DNA from: an uncultured Bacilli bacterium
GTDB lineage: Bacteria > Bacillota_I > Bacilli_A > RFN20 > CAG-826
Direction: 5' to 3'
NCBI GenBank assembly: GCA_934168325.1
Contig: CAKPNG010000004.1
Coordinates: forward strand, 1-64,000
Length of the DNA stretch: 64,000 bases
Shown here: positions 17,516-26,145 of the stretch, piece after piece
Numbering within the stretch: position 1 is the stretch's first letter
How the letters are laid out: every line of letters starts with the position of its first letter
Program-made: the position numbers and the translations under genes
Notes under the pieces: model-generated
Seen by the model: the letters and a program-made list of their open reading frames with translations, nothing else
What the model was told of the DNA's origin: nothing
The model's database searches: none

Positions 17516-19499
17516 TTTCTTTTACCCCCTTTAATGCATTATTAATTCTTTCTTTAACAATACGTGGCATTTCAACTTTTGGAGCATCTGGATATAATAA
17601 CCAAGTTGCTGCATAGTGAGTATCACTTACTTTAAAGAAAGGTGGCTCATATTTAAAATCAATTGCCAGAGCATATTTACTTCTTAAAGCAAAAGCATCT
17701 CCTTTAGGTGGGAAACGTAAATCAGGTGGAGTACCTGGAATTGCTTCAAGTTTTTCTTTAGAATCGATATCAGGAATAGATGATAATAAAGCCCATGTGT
17801 AAGGATGTTTTGGTTCAAAGAATACTTCGCTAGATAAGCCATATTCAACGATCTTACCCGCATACATTACAGCGACACGATCAGCCATATTAGCAACAAC
17901 ACCTAAATCGTGAGTAATAAATATACAACTTAATCCTCTTTCACGTTTAAGTTTATTAATTAATTCAAGAATTTGAGCTTGAATAGTAACGTCAAGAGCT
18001 GTTGTAGGTTCATCACAAATTAAAATATCTGGATTTGCAGTTAAAGCAATAGCAATAACTATTCTTTGTCTCATACCACCACTAAATTCGAATGGATATT
18101 GTTTAAAACGCTTTTCAGGAAGAGGAATACCAACTTCTTTCATAACATCTAAAGCCATCTTTTTAGCTTCTTTTTTAGTAATTTTAGTTTTATTAACAAA
18201 TTCTTCTTTAGCATCTTCTATTTCTTTTTCTAATTTAGAAATTTCTAATAAGTAAGAAGCATATTCTTTATGAGGAATTTCTTCTAAAACTAATTCTTTT
18301 TTATTAGAAGTACGAGTTAAATTGATTTCAAAATTCTTCTTTTTCTCTTTATTAAATTTTTTAGTAGCTAATTCATTACGAGCTAAAATTTCATCAATTT
18401 CTTTAAGTAAATCAGGATTAGATTGTTCTAATTCAGTACGTAATAAACTAATTTTATTTTTATAATCACTAATCTTATAATTTAAAGAATCAACTGTTTC
18501 TTTTAACTTTAAAGTAATCTCAGTTTTATATTCAAGATTATCTTTTTTAGCAACTATTTTAGCTTTCTTTAATCTAGCTAATAATAATGGTTTTAATTCT
18601 AAATATCTGAGTTTAGCAGACTTTTTGTTATTTTTAATATAGTTTTTACGATCAGAAATTCTTTTAAGATAATCGAATTCTCCATCAATATCGAAATTCT
18701 TTTTATATTCTAAAATTTCTTCAAGTGACTTTTGAGCATGAGCTAATCTAATATCATAAACCTTATTTTTTTCTTCATCTTTAGATAATGCTTTATGTCT
18801 ATTAACATGATCAATTTGATAATTTAAATTATTAATTTCAACATCTAATAAATCATAAATTTTTCTAAAATGTTCTTTAATTTTTTCATCTAAAGTTAAT
18901 TCATTTTCAGCTTCTTTTATTTCTTTATTTTTCTTAATAAGTTTTTGTTCTTTTTTATATTCTTTTTCAAATTGATTTAATAAAACTAACTCATTATCAC
19001 ATTTACTAACTTCATATTTATAATTAGCGTGATTATTACGATAAGCAACTAATTCTTTTGAAATTAATTCATTATATCTTTTCTTTAAGATATTTGAATT
19101 AATCATTGTTGCTTCAATAATTTGCTTACCTACTTTCATAATAGGATTTAAAGAACTAAGAGGATCTTGGAAAATCATTCCAATTTTATGTCCTCTAATA
19201 CGGTGAAATTCTTCTTCACTAACTCTAACTAAATCTTCACCTTCATAAAGAATTTGGCCACTCTCAATGATCGCATTTTTAGGTAAAATACCCATGATAG
19301 TTTTACTAGTAACACTTTTACCACTACCACTTTCACCAACAATACATAAAGTTTCACCTTTATATAAATCAAAACTTACACCTCTAACAGCATAAACCAT
19401 CCCTGAATCGCTTCTAAAAGAAACTCTTAAGTTTTCTACACTTAATACTTTTTCTTTATCTTTATATGTGTTATTAACTATTTTTTCCATATTATTCAT
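17502..19499 (-). CDS. oppD: Oligopeptide ABC transporter ATPase OppD with large coiled-coil insertion
   Basis: 665 residues against the usual 340-360. Walker A GESGSGKS (55-62), Q-loop Q111 (MIFQDPLSSLNP), signature FSGGM (472-476), Walker B ILICDEP and H-loop His530 are intact, so ATP hydrolysis should be normal. About 300 highly charged Lys/Glu/Leu residues (about 137-443) are inserted after the Q-loop, within the helical subdomain, and read as a long coiled coil. This is a different position from the insertion in OppF. The C-terminal peptide-transporter domain is of the Cys-less type (KGDAFALRSKYAL, then HYAATWLL). Overlaps oppC by eight bases. A second ATG at 19490 is an alternative start. 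Confidence 0.9.
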   Translation of the reverse strand: MNNMEKIVNNTYKDKEKVLSVENLRVSFRSDSGMVYAVRGVSFDLYKGETLCIVGESGSGKSVTSKTIMGILPKNAIIESGQILYEGEDLVRVSEEEFHRIRGHKIGMIFQDPLSSLNPIMKVGKQIIEATMINSNILKKRYNELISKELVAYRNNHANYKYEVSKCDNELVLLNQFEKEYKKEQKLIKKNKEIKEAENELTLDEKIKEHFRKIYDLLDVEINNLNYQIDHVNRHKALSKDEEKNKVYDIRLAHAQKSLEEILEYKKNFDIDGEFDYLKRISDRKNYIKNNKKSAKLRYLELKPLLLARLKKAKIVAKKDNLEYKTEITLKLKETVDSLNYKISDYKNKISLLRTELEQSNPDLLKEIDEILARNELATKKFNKEKKKNFEINLTRTSNKKELVLEEIPHKEYASYLLEISKLEKEIEDAKEEFVNKTKITKKEAKKMALDVMKEVGIPLPEKRFKQYPFEFSGGMRQRIVIAIALTANPDILICDEPTTALDVTIQAQILELINKLKRERGLSCIFITHDLGVVANMADRVAVMYAGKIVEYGLSSEVFFEPKHPYTWALLSSIPDIDSKEKLEAIPGTPPDLRFPPKGDAFALRSKYALAIDFKYEPPFFKVSDTHYAATWLLYPDAPKVEMPRIVKERINNALKGVKENEGE

Positions 19500-21510
19500 C
19501 CGATCCTTTCAAAGATGGGTTAAAGGCATCTCTAAGCCCATTACCAAATAAATTAAACGAAATCATTAATAAAGCAATAATAATAGCAGGGACAACTAAT
19601 AAATGAGGATAAGATTGAAGGAATTTTTGGTTATCAGATAAAATAACACCAAGAGATTGTAATCCTTTAAGTCCAAGTCCTAAATAAGATATTGTAGCTT
19701 CACTAAAAATAACACTAGGAATCATTAATACACTGCTTGTGATAATAGTACCCATTGCATTAGGTAAAATATGTCTAAAGATAAGTCGAATATTACTAGC
19801 ACCTAATGTTCTACTAGCCAATACGTATTCTCTACCTCTAAAACGATAGAATTGAGTTCTAGTAACAGCACTAGTTCCAATCCAACCAGTTAAACATAAT
19901 GCTAAACAGAATATCCAGAATGATTGACCAAATTTTAAGATCATTAAGGTCATCATAACAATCCAAGGTATACCACTTAATATATCAGTAAATCTTTCCA
20001 TAAGTAAATCTGGTAAACCACCAAAATATCCAGCAATAGATCCCCAAACTAAACCGAAGATAAAACAAATTGCACTAGATATTAAACCAAGTAATAAAGA
20101 TGTTCTTAAACCTATAAAAACAATTTTAAGTAAATCTTGTCCTACTTGATTAGTGCCAAATAAGAATCTAGGCATATTGTCATAACCTAATAATTTATAA
20201 TTATAAATACTACATTCAAATTTATAATAAACATTACCAGTTTCATCACTTGATAATTTAACACTATTTACATAGACAATTGGAGTATCATCATATCCCA
20301 TTTCATATAAATTAACATTTATATAATTACTACGATTAGTAATAAAATCTTTTGGTAATTTGCCTTTATCAATATAAGCTTGAATACTACTTTGATCAAT
20401 TGTCATTTGTTTTATACCATAAACTGCATCATAAGCATCATAAGTAAAATCAACATAATAACAAGTAGCACCTTTAAGTTCACGAGCACCATTACCAAAA
20501 CTATAAATATTCCAATAACTTAATTTATCACTACTATCGATATATAATTTCTTACAAGCATCAGTAATAGATATATTTTCATCAGTAGTATTATTTACTT
20601 CATAAAAGAAATTCTTAATTGGAATAAATGTATTAGTTTTACTACTAGCTTTTAAATTAAATGAAATATAAGCATTTTCATATTTTGTAATTGAAGGATC
20701 TTTTTCAAGTAAAATAGAATTTAAATTAATAATTTTACCATTAGCTTTATCATCAAAATCTTTTAAAACGATTTGATTTTCATTTAAATCTCCTTCTTTT
20801 TGAGTTGCACTAGGATATTCAAATGTAATTGAATATTCACCTAATTCATAACCTTCATAAGTATCATCACTAAGCATATAATTAACTAAATAATTATTAG
20901 CACTCAAATCAAGTGATATTGAAGGAGAAAAATATTTAACTAAATGATTATTAATATATTCTTCAGTATCATTACTTAATTTATCACTAGAAATAATAAT
21001 ACTTCCACCATTACCATAAGGAGAAGAAACATTAGTTACACCTTCTTTAGGTAAAGATAATTTAACAATACTACTTTTTTCAAAACTTATTGTATATCCT
21101 TGAACTTTACTTTCACCAGGATACATATAACCATTACTATCTTTTGTAGATGGATCAGCTATTTTATCTTTATATTCAACAGTTCCATCCCAAAAACCAG
21201 TTCCAGCATCAAATAATTTAGGTGGTAAGAATTGTTCGACTGGATGTTGTTCTTCTGTATCATAATTAATAGCTACAGGTAAAACAAAACTTAAAACAAG
21301 TAAAACACCTAAAATAATAGCACCAGTAACACTAGATTTATTTTTACAAAATCTTTTTAAAGCATCTTTAAAGAATGTAGTAGGTTTATTTTTAAATTTA
21401 GTATCATGAATTGATTTATCAATTTGAACTAATTTAAAATCATCATTATTTAATTTAACAGAATGAGAAACATTACCACTATCAATATATTGAAATTCTT
21501 TTTCTTCCAT
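19492..21510 (-). CDS. oppC: Oligopeptide permease OppC with large ectodomain
   Basis: Inner-membrane permease subunit of the Opp importer, 672 residues against about 300 in most bacteria. A cytoplasmic N-terminus (1-56) and first membrane helix (about 57-80) are followed by about 370 extracytoplasmic residues (about 83-452), beta-rich with Ser/Asn/Tyr, that have no counterpart in E. coli OppC. The remaining helices form the normal permease core, with the EAA-loop (residues near 560-590, RTLGASNIRLIFRHILPNA) that contacts an ATPase. The domain faces the side where OppA binds, so it might help capture or guide substrate. It starts two bases after oppB. Confidence 0.88.
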   Translation of the reverse strand: MEEKEFQYIDSGNVSHSVKLNNDDFKLVQIDKSIHDTKFKNKPTTFFKDALKRFCKNKSSVTGAIILGVLLVLSFVLPVAINYDTEEQHPVEQFLPPKLFDAGTGFWDGTVEYKDKIADPSTKDSNGYMYPGESKVQGYTISFEKSSIVKLSLPKEGVTNVSSPYGNGGSIIISSDKLSNDTEEYINNHLVKYFSPSISLDLSANNYLVNYMLSDDTYEGYELGEYSITFEYPSATQKEGDLNENQIVLKDFDDKANGKIINLNSILLEKDPSITKYENAYISFNLKASSKTNTFIPIKNFFYEVNNTTDENISITDACKKLYIDSSDKLSYWNIYSFGNGARELKGATCYYVDFTYDAYDAVYGIKQMTIDQSSIQAYIDKGKLPKDFITNRSNYINVNLYEMGYDDTPIVYVNSVKLSSDETGNVYYKFECSIYNYKLLGYDNMPRFLFGTNQVGQDLLKIVFIGLRTSLLLGLISSAICFIFGLVWGSIAGYFGGLPDLLMERFTDILSGIPWIVMMTLMILKFGQSFWIFCLALCLTGWIGTSAVTRTQFYRFRGREYVLASRTLGASNIRLIFRHILPNAMGTIITSSVLMIPSVIFSEATISYLGLGLKGLQSLGVILSDNQKFLQSYPHLLVVPAIIIALLMISFNLFGNGLRDAFNPSLKGSDE

Positions 21511-21512
21511 AA

Positions 21513-22547
21513 TTAATTCTTAGCCCCCATTCTAATACGTGGATCAATAAAGCCATAAGATAAGTCTACTAATACGCCAGCAAGTAAACTAATAAGAGTA
21601 AATACAGCCATATCAACCATTAAGACGTTATAATCTTTTAAATTAATAGCATCAATAAATAAACTTCCAATTCCAGGGATAGCATAAAGTTGTTCAAGAA
21701 TCATACTACCACCTAAAACACTAATAAATGATGAAATAATTGATGGTAAAATAGGAACCATCGCATTTCTTAAAGCATGTCTAATAATTGATTGAGTTTT
21801 AGTTAAACCTTTAGTTCTAGCAAGTAAAAGATAATCACTACTCATAACTTCACAAAGCTCAGCTCTAGTAAAACGGGTATAACCAGCAATAGAACCAAAA
21901 CAAAGTGATAAAACAGGTATAACATAACCTGCTACTTTTGTACTTGTTGAAGCTGTTTCACTTGGCCATTGCATAGGTAGCCAATTATTAGAGAAACAAA
22001 GCCAAAGCATTAATAAAGAAATAACAACAAAACTAGGAACACTAATAAAAACCATAACAATAGTTGATATAAAGTGATCAGTTAATTTATTCTTTTTTAA
22101 AGCAGCAATAATACCAAATAAAATTCCTAAAGGAACACTAATAAATACAGATATAATATTAATTCTTAAAGAATATGTTAATCTACCAGCAATAATGCTC
22201 ATTGCATCGACATTAGGATCAATATCAGTTGATGTACCCCAATCCCATTTTGTAAAAACGTTCCTTAACCAGTTTCCATATTGGCTCATAACAGGTGTTG
22301 AATAATAATAATATGTACCAAAACCATAGTCATATTGCCATAAAAGTTCACCATAAGCTGGATTAGGTTCACTGAAAGCTTTAACATAACCTAAAGCAAC
22401 TTGTTTTTGATAAAAACCAAAAACAACACTAGGAAGTCCTGCTGGCTTAGAAATAGGAAGCATTTTCATAAATATAAAAGTTAAACTAAGAATAATAAAA
22501 GCAGTAACAACAGCTAATAATATTCTTTTAATAACATACTTTGTCAT
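21513..22547 (-). CDS. oppB: Oligopeptide permease OppB
   Basis: Permease subunit, 344 residues, slightly longer than usual. The first helix (about 8-30) is the typical KRILLAVVTAFIILSLTFI, followed by an extracytoplasmic segment of roughly 85 residues with several Tyr/Trp, then five more helices. The EAA-loop is at ARTKGLTKTQSIIRHALRNAMVPILP (about 240-265). TAGGAGGAAAAGG lies directly before the ATG. It is separated from oppA by a hairpin terminator (22610-22640), so expression of oppBCDF probably comes from partial readthrough or from a weak promoter in the 121-base gap. Confidence 0.9.
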   Translation of the reverse strand: MTKYVIKRILLAVVTAFIILSLTFIFMKMLPISKPAGLPSVVFGFYQKQVALGYVKAFSEPNPAYGELLWQYDYGFGTYYYYSTPVMSQYGNWLRNVFTKWDWGTSTDIDPNVDAMSIIAGRLTYSLRINIISVFISVPLGILFGIIAALKKNKLTDHFISTIVMVFISVPSFVVISLLMLWLCFSNNWLPMQWPSETASTSTKVAGYVIPVLSLCFGSIAGYTRFTRAELCEVMSSDYLLLARTKGLTKTQSIIRHALRNAMVPILPSIISSFISVLGGSMILEQLYAIPGIGSLFIDAINLKDYNVLMVDMAVFTLISLLAGVLVDLSYGFIDPRIRMGAKN

Positions 22548-22609
22548 CCTTTTCCTCCTAAATATACTTTTAATATTATATCAATAATATTAAATATGAA
22601 AAAGAAGAA

Positions 22610-22640
22610 ATTAGCACAAGTCCAATAAACTTGTGCTAAT
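22610..22640 (-). terminator. Hairpin between oppA and oppB
   Basis: ATTAGCACAAGT pairs perfectly with ACTTGTGCTAAT (12 pairs, seven-base loop), followed on the minus strand by a pyrimidine-rich tract ending TTTTTC. In peptide transporters such a hairpin usually lets the binding protein be made in excess over the membrane parts. Confidence 0.8.
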
Positions 22641-22668
22641 CTTCTTCAATTAATTAAATAATAACTAA

Positions 22669-25536
22669 CTAGCCTTGATATGGGTTACGTTTTGTGTGTT
22701 TAAGTTCAATATAACTTGATGAAGTTAATGTATCACTACCACTAACAAATTGCATATCGTAGTTAATTTGGAATGTAACTTTTGTACCAGTAATAATCTT
22801 ATCACTATTATCAGCATTAGTTGCATCATATTTAATCTTAAATGTAATAGTACCTGCATCACTATCTTGACCAGTAATAACAGCATCATTAACTAAATAT
22901 GTAGCATAAGCAGTCTCAGTTTGACTCTTATTATATTGGACGAAGACATAAATTCCATCATCACCATTAATAGCAACTTTTACATCTTTAGAACCACTAA
23001 GAATACTAGCTTTTGTCCAAGAAATAACTACATCATAAGATTTATCTGCTTCATTAAATTCCATCTTACTAACTTTTAAAGTAAATGGAGCAACAATTTG
23101 ACCTTTAGAATCAATTGAAGTACCACTATTAGCAGCTGTAAATAAGCTATCAAATGACCAAGTTTTACCTTGATAAACTAATGTACCATCATTAGTATCA
23201 GTTGGAACACCCCAGTTAAGAGTAAATCCACTACTATCATCACTCTTTAAAACTTCTAAGAAGTTTAATGGGTTTAAAGCATTACCAGAAATAGAACCAA
23301 ATCCTAAATCGAAGTTACCAACTTGTAAATGTTTACTATAAACATCTTCATAGTTACTAGTACCATCATGATTTACGACATCTAATTTAAATTTACCACC
23401 ACTAACAGCGTTATCATTAAATGCATCTTCAATATATTTTTCAATCTTAGCACCATAGTTTTTAGTATCATCAGTATTCATCCAATAAATATCGATTGTT
23501 TCGTGATTTTTATTTGGATTAGCTAAGTCATAACTACCAGCAGCAACACATTCTTGAAGAGCTTTCTTAAAGTGATTTATTGCAGCATCTTTATCATAGC
23601 CATAAGTTTCAGGGAATCTAGTAGCTAAGTTAGCTTTATGATAGACTGTATCGTTATAAGATAAACCAGCTTCTGGATCATATAAATAAGCATCACCGAA
23701 ATAATCTTGTGAAGGAATTGTACCTAAACTTTCAGCATATTCTTTTCTATTAATACATTCATTTAAGCCTCTTAAGAAATTCTTATTAGACATAAGAGCT
23801 TTAACGGTATATTTAACACTATTTGCTTTCTTTTTAAATACTTTTTCATAGTGAGCATCCCATTGAGCTTGAGTTGCACTATTAACATTAAGTTTAAATG
23901 TAGAATCACCTAAAGTTTCGTGTTTTCTAGGATCACTAGCATATTTTTCAAGTTGACCTTGAGGAATTGAAGAAGCATCAATGACACCTTGTTCAAATAA
24001 ATTTAAGACAGCTTGTTCATCTGCTCCTGCTTTAATGAAGCAGTGGATTCCAGGAATCTTATATCTAGATTTAACTGATTCATCATTTTCAGCATAGATG
24101 TTATCAATATATTTATCATTCTTTTTAAAGACGATTTCATTTTGATCACTATTCCAGCTTTCAATCATATAAGGCCCTAAGCAAAGAATATTATCAACAA
24201 CGTTTCTATTATGTTTACTATCATTAGATCCATAATATGTCATACCATTAATTTCAGTAACGAAATCTTCTGGGAATGGCATTGTAAGATTACTAGCTAA
24301 ACTATATTTAGCATAGAAAGTTGTAGTTGATTTAGCTAATGTAAACACTAAAGTATCTTTTGTTCCTTCTTTAACTTTAATACCAACATTTAATTTATTC
24401 CATAATTCATCATCAACACCGCCATCACTTAAGTTATAGTAAGCATTAGCACCAGCTAAAGTACCATCACTAGTAATAGAAGTCATTTCAGCACCACGGG
24501 ATAAATTATTTTTCTTAGTTAATAATTGTTTATAAGCATTGATATAATCTTCAACTTTTACTGGTCTACCATCATATCCTTTACCAGTTGATGCATCGTA
24601 TTTTCCTAATTTAGTAGATGTTGTTCTATAAACTAATCCACTATTTTCATATGTTTTAACTTTAACTTCAAATTGAGTAGCAAAACCACTAGCATTAGCA
24701 TTAGTTGGAACAGGATTTTCACTAATTGCTAAACTTGGATACCATTCATAACCAGTTTTGGTTTTATTCATTTTAGTTGACCATAAACCAGTTGAAATAT
24801 AACCATATAAATCACCAGTAACACTACCTTGAGAATTTAAGTAATTGATATTACTTGGTTTAGTTGAAAGTAATGAGTGATAATATGACTTCCATTCAGC
24901 ATTTTGTGAAGCATTAGCAAGTTCAGCAGGTTCAGTAATTTCACCATCTGTTAAATTACCATAACCATAGCCTGGAATATATTTATCAGCACCAGTTTTA
25001 ACACGTGGATTATATAAAACATATCCACCATTTTGGAACAAAGTAATGCCCATTAAGGAATTATCTAAAGCCCAACTTTCAAGTTTTCCAATAATTTCAG
25101 CTTTTTCTTCATAAGTTTTAGCTTGGAAATTATATCCACCACTAGCTTGAGTTGCACTATCTTCTACTTTAATAGTGATTTTTTTACTTACTTGACCATA
25201 AGTAGCAACACAAGTGATAGTAGCTTCTCCTACTCCTTTAGCAGTAATTTGACCGTTAACTGGGTTAACAGTAACGATATTAGGAGCACTTGAAACATAT
25301 TCAAATTCCTTAGTAGCATTAGATGGACTAATATCCATTGGAACTACAGAATTAACTTCTCCTTTATACATTAAATTATTACTAACACCAGCTTCTAAAG
25401 TAAAATCTTTAACATCTACTTTTTGTGGAGCAGGTGTTGGTGGTGTTGGTGGTGTATTAGTATTATTACAACTTGTAGCACCGAAAGTGACTAAACAAAG
25501 TGTTGCAAAGCCTAATACAAACTTACCTTTTCTCAT
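22669..25536 (-). CDS. oppA: Oligopeptide-binding lipoprotein OppA with N-terminal Ig-like domain
   Basis: Extracellular solute-binding protein of family 5 (SBP_bac_5), 955 residues against about 540-600. Signal peptide with lipobox GATSC (Cys23), then a Pro/Thr linker and a BIG2-type Ig-like domain (about 40-127; contains PSNATKEFEY and GEATITCVATYG). The peptide-binding domain follows (about 145-760), with typical features such as the DYINAYKQLL helix after GRPVKVE and a lower-lobe segment near FNDNAVSG. A C-terminal region of about 170 residues (785-955) is extra and beta-rich. AAAGGAGGT precedes the ATG. The leader is about 130 bases long and contains a hairpin. Confidence 0.9.
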   Translation of the reverse strand: MRKGKFVLGFATLCLVTFGATSCNNTNTPPTPPTPAPQKVDVKDFTLEAGVSNNLMYKGEVNSVVPMDISPSNATKEFEYVSSAPNIVTVNPVNGQITAKGVGEATITCVATYGQVSKKITIKVEDSATQASGGYNFQAKTYEEKAEIIGKLESWALDNSLMGITLFQNGGYVLYNPRVKTGADKYIPGYGYGNLTDGEITEPAELANASQNAEWKSYYHSLLSTKPSNINYLNSQGSVTGDLYGYISTGLWSTKMNKTKTGYEWYPSLAISENPVPTNANASGFATQFEVKVKTYENSGLVYRTTSTKLGKYDASTGKGYDGRPVKVEDYINAYKQLLTKKNNLSRGAEMTSITSDGTLAGANAYYNLSDGGVDDELWNKLNVGIKVKEGTKDTLVFTLAKSTTTFYAKYSLASNLTMPFPEDFVTEINGMTYYGSNDSKHNRNVVDNILCLGPYMIESWNSDQNEIVFKKNDKYIDNIYAENDESVKSRYKIPGIHCFIKAGADEQAVLNLFEQGVIDASSIPQGQLEKYASDPRKHETLGDSTFKLNVNSATQAQWDAHYEKVFKKKANSVKYTVKALMSNKNFLRGLNECINRKEYAESLGTIPSQDYFGDAYLYDPEAGLSYNDTVYHKANLATRFPETYGYDKDAAINHFKKALQECVAAGSYDLANPNKNHETIDIYWMNTDDTKNYGAKIEKYIEDAFNDNAVSGGKFKLDVVNHDGTSNYEDVYSKHLQVGNFDLGFGSISGNALNPLNFLEVLKSDDSSGFTLNWGVPTDTNDGTLVYQGKTWSFDSLFTAANSGTSIDSKGQIVAPFTLKVSKMEFNEADKSYDVVISWTKASILSGSKDVKVAINGDDGIYVFVQYNKSQTETAYATYLVNDAVITGQDSDAGTITFKIKYDATNADNSDKIITGTKVTFQINYDMQFVSGSDTLTSSSYIELKHTKRNPYQG

Positions 25537-25599
25537 AATTCTTACCTCCTTTAATATAAAATAAACAAAAATATTACATTCTATTTATGCTTTGTAAAT

Positions 25600-25620
25600 A
25601 TATAACTTTTTAAGTTATAT
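25600..25620. promoter_or_regulatory. Hairpin in the oppA leader
   Basis: ATATAACTT pairs with AAGTTATAT around a three-base loop. It sits in the untranslated leader between the predicted oppA start site and its ribosome binding site. It may be an operator, a weak terminator for the DUF3899 gene, or a leader element. Confidence 0.4.
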
Positions 25621-25674
25621 TTTTAATAATGAAATATCTATTAATGAAAAATTAATAAATATTCAATAGTATTG

Positions 25675-25680
25675 ATTATA
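25675..25680 (-). promoter_or_regulatory. oppA: Probable oppA -10 box
   Basis: Minus-strand TATAAT preceded by GTGTGG, with a TTTTGT 17 bases upstream as a weak -35 lying within the end of the DUF3899 gene. It predicts a leader of about 130 bases before oppA. Confidence 0.5.
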
Positions 25681-25691
25681 CCACACTTTTT

Positions 25692-26078
25692 TTATTTACA
25701 AAAATATAAAATTAACGCAATTAATAAAAAAATTAAAGAAATAAATATATATCCAAGTGGTGAAAGTTTATTTTCTTTAAGATTTTTCTCTTTTTTTTCT
25801 TTATATTCATAAAGATCTTTATATTTTTTCTCTTTCTTAATATTTAATGAATAAGGAATTACACTAAATCCATAACTAATAGAATCAAAAAATCCTTCAT
25901 TATTAACATAAGATAATAAACCAATAATAAATACAAAAAATCCAGCTAAAAATAATCCATCACTAGCGATAGCTAAATTCATATTAAATCTTATTAGATA
26001 ATAAATTAAAAAGAATATAATTCCGATAATTAATCCAATAAGAGCATTAAATAAAATAACCTTTAATTTCTTCTTCAT
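25692..26078 (-). CDS. DUF3899 family membrane protein
   Basis: 128 residues with two N-terminal membrane helices (about 5-25 and 35-60), the segment NNEGFFDSISYGF typical of DUF3899 proteins of Bacilli, a Lys/Glu-rich cytoplasmic loop and a C-terminal helix. The function of the family is unknown. I place the start at the ATG at 26078 (MKKKLK), as in family members; an upstream in-frame TTG at 26111 lies inside the terminator of the subtilase gene and would give an odd N-terminus, although GGAG lies just before it. No good Shine-Dalgarno precedes the ATG, so the start is the weak point. Confidence 0.7.
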   Translation of the reverse strand: MKKKLKVILFNALIGLIIGIIFFLIYYLIRFNMNLAIASDGLFLAGFFVFIIGLLSYVNNEGFFDSISYGFSVIPYSLNIKKEKKYKDLYEYKEKKEKNLKENKLSPLGYIFISLIFLLIALILYFCK

Positions 26079-26100
26079 TTTTTTAATTTTTAATAACAAT

Positions 26101-26122
26101 AAGGAGCTCAAACGAGCTCCTT
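26101..26122 (-). terminator. Terminator of the subtilase gene
   Basis: AAGGAGCTC pairs perfectly with GAGCTCCTT around a four-base loop (GTTT on the minus strand), followed by a T-rich tract. It lies 23 bases after the stop codon of the gene at 26146. Confidence 0.8.
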
Positions 26123-26145
26123 AATTATAACTTAATTTAAACTAA

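Noticed and set aside
17502..19499. Loss of the cysteines of the Fe-S/Zn-like C-terminal motif in OppD and OppF.
   Set aside because: The sequences KGDAFALRSKYAL and HYAATW in OppD, and VPGHFILAN in OppF, match the Cys-less Ami/Opp subgroup of lactobacilli and streptococci, so this is a known variant and not a special loss.
26079..26111. TTG start at 26111 for the DUF3899 gene, with GGAG before it.
   Set aside because: The GGAG is part of a perfect terminator stem, and the family N-terminus begins at the later ATG.
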